Of a stretch of DNA of 64,000 bases, positions 38,346-50,000 are shown one piece after another (the first letter of the stretch is position 1; the number at the start of each line of letters is the position of its first letter). Below the pieces are notes generated by a model. The model saw nothing but the letters and a program-made list of their open reading frames with translations. It was not told the origin of the DNA and made no database searches. Source of the stretch: Lacrimispora xylanisolvens (GTDB lineage: Bacteria; Bacillota; Clostridia; Lachnospirales; Lachnospiraceae); assembly GCA_017084465.1 (NCBI GenBank), contig CP070896.1:3895501-3959500 (forward strand), read 5' to 3'. A program made the position numbers and the translations under genes.

Positions 38346-38500
38346 CTTAAATTTAAGCTGTGGTGTGTAAAGAGTAAAAGAATTTTAAATAATAAAACTA
38401 GGTGTTGTGCATATGTTTAATAGATATAAATGTGAAATATAAACAAAAAAGCATGATAAAATAAAATAAACTTGTGATTAAAATATAAATATGCTAAGAT
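38346..38500 (+). promoter_or_regulatory. Promoter of the mannan ABC/GH130 operon and AT-rich palindromes
   Basis: TTGTGA (38472-38477), 17-nt spacer, TAAGAT (38495-38500). The 12-bp palindrome CTTAAATTTAAG (38346-38357) lies 126 nt upstream of the -35, and TTAA-rich repeats follow the -10. They resemble the site at 36215-36226 and are candidate LacI operators. Confidence 0.5.
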
Positions 38501-38541
38501 TAAATTAAGTTAAAAAAGATTAAAAACAGGAGGGTTTTATC

Positions 38542-39908
38542 ATGAGGGTAAGATATGGGAAACGAATTCTGGCAGTTGTTCTTGCCGGAACATTAACAGC
38601 TTCACTGGCAGCCTGCAATAAAAAAGTGGAGAGCGCTTCAGAAAAGGCAGGAACAGCTGTTACATTTGATCAGGTTAAGCTGGGAGAGCATACAGACTTA
38701 AAGGCAAATTTAAAATTTCTGACCCATAAAACAGACATTGTTGACACGACGTTTAAAGAGTATGTTTCAGAGTTTCAAAAAATGTATCCAAACATTAGTA
38801 TTGAATATGAGGGGATTACCAATTATGCCAATGATATCACTACCCGGCTGACTACGGGAGACTGGGGAGATATCTGTATGATTCCGGTCACGGTAGATAA
38901 GAATGAACTTAAGAATTATTTTGTCACCTTTGGGAATTTAGATGACATGTCAAAAGAATATACCATGCTGTTTAATTACAGCTATGACAACAAGGTATAT
39001 GGACTTCCATCCATGGGTAATACTCAGGGGATTGTTTATAACAAGAGAATATTTGAAGAGGCTGGGGTGAAAGAGACTCCTAAAACCCCGGATGAATTTT
39101 TGGACGCTCTTTCGAAGATAAAAGAACATACAGATGCAATTCCGCTGTATACGAATTTTGCAGCCGGATGGACCATGACAGCCTGGGATGCTTACATAGA
39201 TGCATGTGCTACCGGGCAGGCGGATTTTGCTCATGAAGGCCGTGTTAAGGGAAAAAATCCTTTTGCCGACAGGGGGACCAGACCGGACCTTACGCAGTAT
39301 ATAACCTGCTTTACGAGGCAGTTTCAAGAGGGCTTACAGAGGAAGATCCCACCACTACAGACTGGGAAGGAAGCAAGGCCCGTTTAAACAGGGGAGAAAT
39401 TGCCTGTATGGCACTGGGCTCATGGTCCATTGCCCAGATGAAGTCTGCGGCAGAGCATGGAGATGATGTGGCATATATGCCATTCCCGATTTCTGTTAAC
39501 GGAAAACAGTATACTTCTGTATCACCCGATTATAATTACGGGATCAACTGCAACAGTTCAGCAGACAATCAGCTTGCCGCAATGCTGTATGTCAAATGGC
39601 TCATAGATAAGTCAGGCTTTGAAGTGAGCCAGGGTGGAATTCCGATCAAAGTAAATGCCCAGTTGCCGGACTTTTTGAAAACCTTTGAAGGAGTGGGGCT
39701 TCTATATGATTTACCCACACCGGCAGGTGAGGAAACCCTGGGGAATGATGTGAACAATGAATCAGAGCTGGGAGTGAATGTATCCGGCGGTTTGGCTAAA
39801 GCTGTGGTAGAAGCAGCAATTAATGGTCAGCCAGGAATGAAAGAGCTGGCTGCGGAGTGGGATGAAAAATGGACTGCTGCACAGGAGAAATGCGGAATTA
39901 CTCATTGA
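38542..39908 (+). CDS. ABC sugar transporter substrate-binding lipoprotein (one frameshift)
   Basis: Extracellular solute-binding protein family 1. Lipobox L-A-A-C25. Family features: DTTFKEYVSEFQKMYPNISIEYEG, NKRIFEEAGVKETPKTPDEFLDAL. One G is missing in G5 39272-39276; adding it gives ADRGDQTGPYAVYNLLYEAV and continues to 39908 (~455 aa). With the two permeases it probably takes up beta-manno-oligosaccharides; no ATPase is encoded here, so a shared MsmK-like ATPase elsewhere is likely. Confidence 0.9.
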
Positions 39909-39931
39909 CAGACAGCAAAAGGGGAGATGAT

Positions 39932-40916
39932 ATGAACACAAAAAGAGCACCATTTAATTTTTTTAAGTGGATTCAGTCGGGAAAAGTAAACCGCAGGCTG
40001 TGTATGGTTACGTTCATGCTCACACCGCTCTTATTACTTCTGGTTTTTTACATATATTCCTTTTATAAAGATGTTTCAATTCAGCTTTTATGATATGAAA
40101 TACATCGGAGAACGGAAATTCGTAGGTCTGAAGAATTATTCAGAAGTATTTTCCAGAAAGGATTGCTTTCAGGCATTAAAGCTGAGTGGTTACTATATAG
40201 CTGCCTCCTTCTTACAGCTGGGAATTGCTTTGTGGTTCGCCTCTATTTTAAGCTTCCGGGTAAAAGGCGGCAGTCTGTATAAAGGATTTCTGTTTTTTCC
40301 ATACCTTGTTTGCGGAATCGCAGTAGGCTTTATATTCAAATTCTTCTATACCAGGGGATTTGTGCTGGACACAGTTCTTCAGTGGATCGGATTTGATCTG
40401 CAATCTCTGCCTTATTGGCTGAAGGATAAAAAAATCAATAACATTTCAATTACCGCCACCTCTGTGTGGCGGTACACGGGGCAGAACATGGTTCTGTTTA
40501 TCGGTGCCATTATGTCTGTTGACAGTACACTTTACGAGGCGGCGGCGATTGATGGAGCAACAGGGTGGAATAAGTTCCGATATATTATTTTACCCAGTAT
40601 AAAAACAATTATTGTTCTGAATATGATACTGTCGATTACCGGTTCACTCAGTGTTTTTGAACCTCCTTATGTTATTACGGGAGGTGAGTTTGGAACCGGG
40701 ACCTATTTTGTTATTATGAATAAGCTGGCCCATGAAAGCCAGAAAGTAGGTCTGGCTTCCGCTATGGCAATCGTACTGTTTGTATTAATTCTGGTGGCAA
40801 CGCTGCTTCAGAAAGCGGGAGAGTGGTATTTTCTGGGAGTTGGTGATCAGGAGCCAATACGGAACATAAGAAGGCAGAAGCGGATAGCAAAGCAGGCAGA
40901 GGAGGGCGGCAGATGA
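39932..40916 (+). CDS. ABC sugar transporter permease 1 (one frameshift)
   Basis: MalF/UgpA-type permease, ~327 aa. N-terminal helix LLLLLVFYIYSF; EAA loop YEAAAIDGATGWNKFRYIILPSI. An extra A in AAA 40067-40069 ends the frame after the first helix; removal gives SFYKMFQFSFYDMKYIGERKF. Overlaps permease 2 by 4 bp. Confidence 0.9.
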
Positions 40917-41758
40917 GGAAGTTCAATTTAAAGAAAATTGTTTGGACAATTGTAATATATACAACATTGATTCTGGGTTCTGTCATTTCCGTGCTTCCGG
41001 TTATTGTTTGTGTAATCACCGCTTTCAAAAAGCCGGAAGAATATGCGACCACCAGTGTTATGACTCTTCCGGACAGCTGGCTCTATCTAAATAATTTCAC
41101 AGAGGCATGGCAGAAAGCAAATATGGGAGTGGCTTTTCGGAATTCGCTAATCATTCTGGTGTGCGTGCTGGCTGGTTCTGTGCTGACCGGATCTATGCTG
41201 GCTTATATTTTAAGCCGGTTCAAATTTCCCGGCAACGGTTTAATCCGCAGCTTTTTTTTGTTTGCTTCCCTGCTTCCCGGAATTGCCATGCAGGTATCCG
41301 TATATCACATTATGTACAGCCTGGGCTGGATTAACAGCCTGACGGGATACATGATTCTGATGTGCGGTACTGATGTCATGTCCATTTATATTTTCATTCA
41401 GTACTTTGAAAATATACCCGTATCTTTGGATGAATCGGCTATTATGGATGGCTGCACCTATTTTGGAGTGTTTTTTCGGGTGCTTCTGCCTCTGCTGAAA
41501 CCGGCGATCATTACCGTGATGATTTTAAAAGGGGTGGGAACTTATAATGAATACTATGCAGCAAATCTTTATCTTCAGGATAAAAACAGGCTGGTGACAG
41601 TGGCGACGTCTCTGTTTAAATTCACGGGACCTCTTGGAAACCAGTACAATTATATTTGCGCAGGAGTCATCATAACGATGATCCCTGCTTTGACTGTCTT
41701 TATCCTGTGTCAAAAACAGATTTACAGTGGCCTGACCCAGGGAGCAGTCAAGGCATAA
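40913..41758 (+). CDS. ABC sugar transporter permease 2
   Basis: MalG/UgpE-type permease of 281 aa with six helices and an EAA-like loop (SLDESAIMDGCTYFGVFFRVLLPLLKP). ATG overlaps the stop of permease 1 (ATGA). Partner of the preceding binding protein and permease. Confidence 0.92.
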   Translation: MRKFNLKKIVWTIVIYTTLILGSVISVLPVIVCVITAFKKPEEYATTSVMTLPDSWLYLNNFTEAWQKANMGVAFRNSLIILVCVLAGSVLTGSMLAYILSRFKFPGNGLIRSFFLFASLLPGIAMQVSVYHIMYSLGWINSLTGYMILMCGTDVMSIYIFIQYFENIPVSLDESAIMDGCTYFGVFFRVLLPLLKPAIITVMILKGVGTYNEYYAANLYLQDKNRLVTVATSLFKFTGPLGNQYNYICAGVIITMIPALTVFILCQKQIYSGLTQGAVKA

Positions 41759-41802
41759 ACAGGAACTGGAATCATTGCAATACATAAATGGAGGAAACGA
41801 TC

Positions 41803-42831
41803 ATGAGTGAAGTAAGAATAATTGGATCACACGTTCCGAATATGCCGTGGCAGGAAAGACCGGAGGGAGCAAAAAAGTGGATGCCTGTTTGGAGATATGA
41901 GAATAATCCCATCATTGAGCGGAATCCTCTGGAGGGGGTAGCCCGTATTTTCAACAGTGCCGTGATTCCTTATGAGGATGAATTTATGGGAGTATTCAGG
42001 GGAGAACAGACAAATGGAGTTCCATCTATATATCTGGGACACAGCTTAGATGGGATTACCTGGGAGTTTGAACGGGAAAAAATACAGTTTGTGGATGAGA
42101 ATGGAGAACCGTTCATGCCTGTTTACGCATATGACCCACGGCTTGTAAAAGTAGAAGAAACTTATTATCTCATGTGGTGTCAGGACTGTTACGGCGCTTC
42201 CATTGGAATGGCACGGACCAGGGATTTTAAGACATTTACAAGAATTGAGAATCCTTTTTTGCCTTTTAACAGAAATGCAGTCCTTTTCCCCAGAAAGATC
42301 AGAGGGAACTTCATGATGCTTTCCAGACCCAGTGACAGCGGGCATACCCCCTTTGGTGATATTTACATTTCGGAGAGTCCCGATCTGATCTATTGGGGAA
42401 AACACAGGCATGTCATGGGGAAAACAGGAGACTGCTGGTGGGAGAATGTGAAGATTGGGGGCGGAGCAGCTCCGATTGAAACCACAGAGGGCTGGTTATT
42501 GCTTTATCATGGAGTAACAGGGACCTGCAATGGTTTTGTGTACAGCATAGGCGGAGCAATTCTTGATATTGACAATCCCTCCATTGTGAAATACCGCTGC
42601 AGGGACTTTCTTCTCACACCGGAAGAATGGTATGAGGAGCGGGGATTTGTACCCAATGTGACCTTCCCCTGTGCAACCATACATGATTCAGAAACCGGCA
42701 GGATTGCAATTTATTACGGAGCGGCTGACAGCTACGTAGGTCTGGCATTTACAACAGTACAGGAAGTGGCGGCCTATATAAAAGAACATAGTTCGGTTAC
42801 GGAAAGTGATACAGAAATAGGATTGCGCTAG
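41803..42831 (+). CDS. GH130 phosphorylase, beta-1,4-manno-oligosaccharide phosphorylase type
   Basis: Five-bladed propeller enzyme of 342 aa. NPIIERNPLEGVARIFNSAVIPYEDEFMGVFR, YAYDPRLVKVEETYYLMWC, WENVKIGGGAAPI and YHGV are GH130 motifs. The N-terminal style (VPNMPWQERP) resembles the Ruminococcus albus RaMP2 subgroup acting on manno-oligosaccharides rather than the RaMP1 subgroup. Releases mannose-1-phosphate in the cytosol. ATG 41803 behind GGAGG. Confidence 0.85.
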   Translation: MSEVRIIGSHVPNMPWQERPEGAKKWMPVWRYENNPIIERNPLEGVARIFNSAVIPYEDEFMGVFRGEQTNGVPSIYLGHSLDGITWEFEREKIQFVDENGEPFMPVYAYDPRLVKVEETYYLMWCQDCYGASIGMARTRDFKTFTRIENPFLPFNRNAVLFPRKIRGNFMMLSRPSDSGHTPFGDIYISESPDLIYWGKHRHVMGKTGDCWWENVKIGGGAAPIETTEGWLLLYHGVTGTCNGFVYSIGGAILDIDNPSIVKYRCRDFLLTPEEWYEERGFVPNVTFPCATIHDSETGRIAIYYGAADSYVGLAFTTVQEVAAYIKEHSSVTESDTEIGLR

Positions 42832-42844
42832 AGGGGATAAACAT

Positions 42845-44018
42845 ATGTTAGCGGAGGAAATAAAACAGCATCTCACAAGGGATATCATTCCCTTCTGGGA
42901 AAACTTGAGGATGAGGAGTTTGGTGGTTTTTACGGATATATGGGATATGATTTAAAGGTCCATAAGAAGGCGGTAAAGGGTTGTATTTTAAACAGCCGTA
43001 TCCTCTGGTTCTTTTCAAATGCGTATCTGCTTTTGAAAGAAGACAGTCTCCTTTTTTATGCCCGCCATGCCTATTCATTTCTCAAAGATCATTGTCTGGA
43101 TAAAGAAAACGGTGGGTTATACTGGTCCGTGACATTTGACGGACATCCGGAAGAAAAAGTGAAGCACACATATAATCAGGCATTTGGGATTTATGCACTG
43201 TCGTCCTTCTATGATGCTTCGGGAGACGAAGAGGCGCTGGATCTTGCAAAGGCTCTCTTTGAATTGGTAGAGACGAAATGCGCCGATGAATACGGTTATC
43301 AGGAGGCCTTTGATGAAGCATTTCATATTATTGATAACGAAAAACTTTCGGAAAATGGAATTGTTGCAGAAAAGACAATGAATACGTTGCTTCATGTATT
43401 TGAAGCTTACACGGAGCTTTTCCGGGTGAGTAAAGATCGATATGTAGCAGAGCGGTTGCGTTTTATTCTCGATACATTTGCAGATTATGTCTATAACCGG
43501 GAGACTGGACATCAGGAGGTGTTTTTTTTGACCGGAAGTGGAATTCTTTAATTGACCTTTATTCATACGGTCATGATATTGAGACTGCATGGCTGATTGA
43601 CAGGGGCTGTGAGATTCTGGGAGATGTCAATTACAAAGATAAACTGGGGGTAATCACAAAAGAGATAACTGCAAATATTTATAACAGAGCCTATGTGGAC
43701 TCTTCGCTTATGAACGAGTGCTTAAACGGGATAAATGATACCACAAGAATCTGGTGGGTTCAGGCGGAGGCTGTAGTTGGTTTTTTAAATGGATATGAAA
43801 AGAACCATAAGGAACACCGGTATTTGGAAGCTGCAAACTCTGTATGGAACTATATAAAAACGTATTTGATTGATAGGCGTACCGGTTCGGAATGGTATTG
43901 GGCACTTAATCAGGATAGAATTCCATTAAACAGGCCCATTGTGGAGCCGTGGAAGTGTCCGTACCATAATGGAAGAATGTGTTTTGAGGTAATAAGGAGG
44001 GCGAAGCATGATTCATAG
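42845..44018 (+). CDS. Cellobiose 2-epimerase (AGE superfamily; two frameshifts)
   Basis: (alpha/alpha)6-barrel enzyme that epimerises the reducing-end sugar of beta-1,4-disaccharides; in mannan users it turns mannobiose into mannosylglucose. Signature parts: [79 protein letters not shown] with the catalytic histidines. Break 1: missing A in A4 42900-42903 (gives [16 protein letters not shown]). Break 2: T8 run 43522-43529 out of register (correct frame [19 protein letters not shown]). Corrected length ~390 aa. Close to the R. albus enzyme by eye. Confidence 0.9.
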
Positions 44019-45217
44019 CAGATACTATACAGAGCTGGACAAATACAACCAGCTGATCAGGAAGAAAAACAAAAAATGTGGATTTTATAATGGAATTATT
44101 GACCGATATGAAAATCCGGTACTGACTAGAAATCATGCACCACTTATCTGGAGATACGATCTTGATGCAGAAAGAAATCCTTTTTTTATGGAACGTCTTG
44201 GCATAAATGCAGTGATGAATTCTGGTGCAATTGAAATAAATAATAAGTTTTATCTCGTAGCACGGGTTGAAGGAAATGACAGAAAATCTTTTTTTGCTGT
44301 GGCAGAAAGTACCAGCGGAATTGATGAATTCCAATTTTGGGATTATCCTGTTTTACTTCCTGATACCTGTCCCGAAGAAACCAATGTTTACGATATGCGG
44401 CTGACAAAGCACCAGGATGGTTTTATTTACGGCGTCTTCTGCTCCGAAAGTAAGGACACAAAAAGCGGTGATTTGTCTGCGGCAGTGGCAGTGGCTGGAA
44501 TTGTAAGAACTAAAGATCTAAAAACCTGGGAACGCCTTGATAACCTGACCACCCTTCATTCGCCGCAGCAGAGAAATGTAGTTTTGCATCCGGAATTTGT
44601 AGACGGAAAATATGCATTTTATACCAGACCAATGGATGGCTTTATTGAGACGGGCAGCGGTGGTGGAATCGGGTTCGGACTCTGTGAAAATATAGCACAT
44701 GCAGTGATTGATGAGGAGAGAATTATCAGCCGTCGGGTCTACCATACGTTGACAGAAGTGAAAAACGGCGCTGGTGCAGTTCCCATTAAGGGTAAGAAAA
44801 GCTGGATTCATATTGCTCATGGAGTTCGCAATACAGCAGCAGGACTTCGTTACGTTCTTTATGTTTTTTGCAACGGATTTAAAAGACCCTTCCAAAGTAA
44901 TTGCCCAACCATCTGGTCTGTTTCTGGCACCGTTAGGAATGGAACGGGTGGGGGATGTATCGAATGTAGTGTTTACAAATGGTGCAATTGCCAGGGAAAA
45001 TGGTGAAGTTTACCTGTATTATGCTTCCTGCGACACCCGTATGCATGTGGCAACTACTACAGTTGATCAATTAGAGGATTATGCGTTTCATACGCCAGAG
45101 GATCCCCTTCGCTCCTCAGAATGCGTATTGCAAAGGTACCGGATCATACAGGACAATTTGGAATTATTAGAAGATAAAGCTGGAAAGGAAGCCGTCTATG
45201 AAAATCAATTTAGATGA
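44008..45217 (+). CDS. GH130 phosphorylase, 4-O-beta-D-mannosyl-D-glucose phosphorylase type (one frameshift)
   Basis: About 402 aa. [53 protein letters not shown] and [16 protein letters not shown] are typical of the GH130_1 subgroup (RaMP1-like), which phosphorolyses mannosylglucose to mannose-1-phosphate and glucose. Extra T in T6 44864-44869; removal gives [20 protein letters not shown]. Overlaps the epimerase gene end by 11 bp, consistent with consecutive steps. Confidence 0.9.
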
Positions 45218-46240
45218 TCGTAAGCTCCAGTACAGCGGACGAATCGACAATTCGGATCCCAGCCGCCCGGTATTTATCTTTCCAGCCAGCTCACTGTCTT
45301 TTTCCTTTATAGGAACAGGGGCATCGGTTGTCATAGATAATCATAGAGCCTATTGGGATAACTATATAGGAATCATTGTGGATGGAGTACAAAGAAAAGA
45401 ACGGCTTGCGGATACAGGAAGCAGAAAAATCATTCTGGCTGAGAACCTGGAGGAGAAGGAACACCGTATTATAATATTCAAACGTCAGGATTCCTGCCAT
45501 ATATTTACAATCCAGGAACTTACTCTGACCGGAGCAGGAAACTTGACGGATAGTCTGGTAAGACCAGAGCGCAGGATTGAAGTCTACGGAGATTCCGTCT
45601 CTGCGGGAGAGGTGTCAGAGGCAACCGCATATGCCGGAAAGGCAGACCCCCTGGCACAACGGAGAGTACTCTAACAGCTGGTATTCATATGGCTGGATAG
45701 CAGCCAGAAAATTAAAGGCTGAAATCCATATTATAGCCCAGGGAGGAATTGCCCTGCAAAACGGAACCGGCTGGTTCTTAGCACCTCAGTATCTGGGTAT
45801 GGAAGATGTCTGGGATAAAGTACATTATAATCCTCAGCTTGGAGCCGTCACGGATTGGGATTTCCATAAGTACATTCCCCATGTGGTAATTGTCGCAATC
45901 GGACAAAATGACAATAATCCTAAGGATTACATGAAAGCGGATATAGAAGGGGAGAAAGCTCAGCTCTGGCGGTTAACTTATAAAACCTGGATACAGAAAA
46001 TCCGGGAAAAGTATCCGAAGGCGCTCATTATCCTTTCAACTACCATATTAGAGCATAATGGGAATTGGGATGCTTCTATTGGCAGGGTGTGCCGTGAACT
46101 TAAGGATGACAAAATTGTTCATTTTCTATACTCAAAACGGTGTGGGGACTCCTGGTCACATACGTATCATGGAGGCAGAGCAAATGGCAGATGAGCTATG
46201 TGCATTTATAGAAAGTGTATCGGAGGGTGTCTGGGAATGA
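45198..46240 (+). CDS. SGNH carbohydrate esterase, CE2-like (two frameshifts)
   Basis: N-terminal jelly-roll-like domain (about 1-120) followed by an SGNH hydrolase domain with the nucleophile motif [20 protein letters not shown], and the catalytic His in [17 protein letters not shown]. Layout matches CE2 acetyl esterases. Break 1: extra C in C5 45647-45651 (gives [19 protein letters not shown]). Break 2: extra T in T4 46122-46125 (gives [14 protein letters not shown]). No signal peptide, so it acts on imported oligosaccharides. Overlaps the next gene (ATGA). Confidence 0.82.
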
Positions 46241-47434
46241 ATGGGAAATTAATTCATGATGAAACTCTAATATCCGGCATGGAGGCTGTGACGGATCAGG
46301 AAATAGCAGATAACAGTGTGTACAGTAAGGGAAATCTGTCGCGTCTCATAAAAGTTTTTAAGAAAGCAAATAGAGGGGAGTCAGTGACAATTTCCTATCT
46401 GGGCGGTTCTATTACCAATGGTTCCAGTGCAGATCCCAAGGAGACCAATTGTTTCCCATTCCAAACTACTCAGTGGTGGAAGAAAACGTTTCCTGATGCA
46501 AAGATTAACTATGTCAATGCCGGCATTGGAGCCACGGATTCCTACCTTGGTGTCCATCGCGTTGCGCAAGATGTACTTCTTAAGAATCCTGATCTGGTGG
46601 TTGTAGAATTTAGTGTAAACGACTATCGTAGCCATAATCAGGAGAGCTATGAAAGTTTATTGCGGAGAATACTTAAGTACAAGACAAAGCCTGCAGTAGT
46701 GGTATTGTGCCTGACCCAGTTTTCACAGAAAGGCCAATGCATTGATTACAGCCGGTACCATAAAATAATTGCAGATCACTATAACGTACCTGTAATCAGC
46801 TATGGAGACGTAGTGGGGCCAAGGCTTGAAAACGGGACGTTACAGTGGAACCAGATAGGTTCTTCCAATGACTTCACACACCCCAATAATGCTGGACATA
46901 AGATCATATCACGGTGTTTGAACTGCTTTTACGAAAAGGTGCTGGAGGATAAAAAGAGTCATGGTGACGGCGATACCAATATCGATGTAATGCCGAAAGA
47001 TACTCTGACTGAATCCAGATATGAAAATGGCAAAATTCTGGATCACCGTTCCGGCAGCAAGGATGGCATTTTCATATCAGGCAGCAATGTGTACAAGGTC
47101 ACGGTAGAAAATGCTCAGTTTCCATATGGGTGGCAGACCGACACGGGGGCAGATATTACATTTACCATTGAAAATGCCGCCAACATTGGACTGATTTATT
47201 ATGGAGGAATGGAAAAGAGCTATGGGATTTTTTGATGTGTATGTGGATGACCGGTATATCCATACGATCGATACCTATTTTTATGGAAGCTGGGGAAGCC
47301 ATGCGGATTACAAGCTGCTTCTGACAAATGGAACCACAGGTCATCATACGGTACGTATCATGAAAAATGTGTACAGCCAGGGAAATAAATTTATTATTCT
47401 GGGATTTACCGTATCAAGTGGCTGTTACAAATAA
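46237..47434 (+). CDS. SGNH carbohydrate esterase, CE17-like (one frameshift)
   Basis: SGNH domain with nucleophile Ser in YLGGSITNGS, GIGATDSYLG, VVVEFSVNDYRSH and catalytic DFTHPNNAGH; then a C-terminal beta-rich domain (~120 aa) that fits a CBM35-like module. Extra T in T6 47228-47233; removal gives EKSYGIFDVYVDDRYIHTID and an end at 47434 (~398 aa). In Roseburia intestinalis a CE2 and a CE17 next to GH130 and epimerase genes jointly deacetylate mannan oligosaccharides; the same is inferred. ATG 46237. Confidence 0.78.
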
Positions 47435-47463
47435 GCGCCAGAAAGAGAGCGTGAGAATATAAG

Positions 47464-49190
47464 ATGGAAGCCAGAAAAGAATATGAATCATGGTGTAAAA
47501 ATCCGTATTTTGATGAGAGGATTAAAAAGGAACTGCTTGCCATTAAGGATAATGAGACGGAGATTCAGGACCGTTTTTATAAAGAACTGGAATTTGGAAC
47601 CGGAGGACTAAGAGGAATAATGGGAGCAGGTACAAACCGAATGAATATCTATACGGTGCGCAGGGCAACCCAGGGGCTGGCTAATTATATCATCAGGGAA
47701 AAGGGAGAAAAAAAAGGTGCAGCCATCGCCTATGATTCCAGAAATCATTCCGCAGAGTTTGCTCAGGAGGTGGCTCTTTGCCTGGCAGCAAACGGAATCG
47801 TCTCTTACATATTTGATTCATTGAAACCGACACCTATGCTTTCTTTTGCGGTTCGAAGGCTGGGGTGCATTGCAGGAGTCGTAATTACAGCCAGCCATAA
47901 TCCGCCTGAATACAATGGTTATAAGGTATATTGGGAAGATGGTGCACAAATCACTGCTCCCAAAGACAAGGAAATAATCGGAGAGGTTAAGAAAGTTACG
48001 GATTACTCACAGGTCAGGACCATGAAATTGAATGAAGCAATAAAAAAGGGTTTTTACCACGTAATTGAAAAGAAATTAGAGGACAGCTATATGGAGGAAT
48101 TAAAAAAGCTGGTAATTCACCCGGAAATTATTCTTAAACAGCAAAAAAATCTGAAAATAGTCTATACCCCTCTTCATGGAGCCGGTAATTTACCGGTACG
48201 CCGTATCTTAAAAGAACTTGGCTTTGAACAGGTTTATGTAGTGCCTGAGCAGGAAATCCCGGATGGAAATTTCCCTACTGTAAATTATCCCAATCCGGAG
48301 GACAGTAACGCTTTTTCCCTGGCAATTAAGCTGGCAAAAGAAGTAGATGCAGATATTATTCTTGCTACGGATCCGGATGCAGACCGCCTGGGAGTTCATG
48401 TAAAGAACGGCGAAAGAGGAGAATATGTATCCTTTACTGGAAATATGTCGGGAATGATTATCCTGGAGTATATCCTATCACAGAAAAAAGAAAATTATGA
48501 GCTTCTTAAGAATGGGGCAGTGGTAACAACCATAGTATCCGGCAAGATGTCAAAGGTGATCACACAAGCTTATGGAGTGGAATTAATAGAAACTCTGACT
48601 GGTTTTAAATACATTGGAGAGCAGATGAAACTCTTTGAAGAAAGCGGCAGCCATAACTTTTTATTTGGTTATGAGGAAAGCTATGGCTGCCTTGAGGGAA
48701 CCCATGCCAGGGATAAGGATGCGGTAGTCACAGCAATGGTACTATGTGAAGCGGCAGCTTATTATCAGACACTGGGAAGAAATCTTTGTCAGCAGATGGA
48801 GCATTTATACAAGAAATATGGTTACTATAGAGAAAATCTCAGCACCATCATTTTTAAGGGAATGGATGGAGCAGAAAAAATAAATGGAATAATGGAAGCG
48901 ATCAGAAAAAATCCCCGTCCTGCATCGGGACTTTTCCAGTGATAAAATTTCGTGATTACCAAACCGGTGTGGTAAAAGATTTGGAAAGCAGGAAAGAGTA
49001 TCCTACATACCTTCCGCTTTCCAATGTTTTGTATTTTGATTTGGCTGACGAAGCATGGTGTTGTGTCCGTCCGTCAGGAACTGAGCCGAAGATAAAATGC
49101 TATATCGGCGTAAAAGGCTCCGATAGCTGTGATGCAGCGGAAAAGCTAACTGGTCTTACAGCCGCGGTAACAGTCTTAATCAGTAATTAA
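47464..49190 (+). CDS. Alpha-D-phosphohexomutase (phosphomanno/glucomutase; one frameshift)
   Basis: About 575 aa. Phosphoserine loop TASHNPPEYNGYKVYW, metal loop ATDPDADRLGVHV, substrate loop GYEESYGCLEGTHARDKD, and phosphate-binding RPSGTEPKIKCYI near the C-terminus. One G missing in GGG 48927-48929; adding it gives ASGTFPVIKFRDYQTG. In this operon it most likely converts mannose-1-phosphate to mannose-6-phosphate, though glucose phosphates are also possible. Its stop overlaps the convergent Crp/Fnr gene. Confidence 0.9.
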
Positions 49191-49872
49191 TTCCCTTAAA
49201 AAATGAAGACAGGGCATCTCTGTCAGGAATGATGATTTTACCTCTTAGAATACGGACCAGTCCCTGATCGGTTAAATGCTTTAACTGACGGGATACGGTT
49301 TCCCGTCTGGATCCCAGCATATCAGCCAGATAAGTAATGCTTAAATCCATATTAATTAAGGTCCCCTCCTCATCGGGTATGCCGTAATCCTTGGAAAGCC
49401 GCCACAGCTTTGCTGCGATCTTCTTTTCCCCATGTATGGAGTTGGAAGTATTTTTTAACTGGCGGTATAAGCGGCGGTTTTTTAAAGCGAGGGAATCAAG
49501 AATCAGTTTTGTCAGTTCAAAATCATGGCGCATGACCTCTAAAAAATCCATCTTTCCAAAGCACAGAACTACAGATGGTTCAAAGGCTTCGCAGTTAATG
49601 GAGGCGGGCATATTCTGCAAAACTTCTTCATTCACCATTTCCCCTTTCCCCAATAGAAAAATGGTTTTTCTCTCTCCCTGGGAATTAATCTTATAAAGGG
49701 ATACGAAACCGGTTACTACTATATAAAGCGTCTGGTTCATTTCTTTATCCCAAAACAGATGTGATCCTTTGGGAAAACGCCTCAGGCTTCCACAGGCCAT
49801 CAGTGCCGCCGCTGATTTTTCAGATATGTTTTGAAAAAGCTGGGTACAGGAACAGGCTTCTTTTATATTCAT
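49180..49872 (-). CDS. Crp/Fnr-family transcriptional regulator
   Basis: 230 aa: N-terminal cyclic-nucleotide-binding-like beta roll (FPKGSHLFWDKEMNQTLYIVVTGFVSLYK) and C-terminal HTH with recognition helix GSRRETVSRQLKHL. The R-E-T-V-S-R pattern is FNR-like (E-x-x-S-R). Cysteines C7 and C9 are close to the N-terminus but do not form the full FNR Fe-S motif, so the effector is unclear. It is a candidate, unproven, for the palindrome at 36132-36151. Confidence 0.88.
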   Translation of the reverse strand: MNIKEACSCTQLFQNISEKSAAALMACGSLRRFPKGSHLFWDKEMNQTLYIVVTGFVSLYKINSQGERKTIFLLGKGEMVNEEVLQNMPASINCEAFEPSVVLCFGKMDFLEVMRHDFELTKLILDSLALKNRRLYRQLKNTSNSIHGEKKIAAKLWRLSKDYGIPDEEGTLINMDLSITYLADMLGSRRETVSRQLKHLTDQGLVRILRGKIIIPDRDALSSFFKGINY

Positions 49873-50000
49873 GGGAACCGTATTCTCCTTTTGTATCTTT
49901 GTTTTGCCAGTGAATTGATTTCAGTGAGATCTATGTATACAAGTATTATACTATGCCATGAAATTCAACGCAAGGAGTAGGAAAACAGTACTTTATGCAT

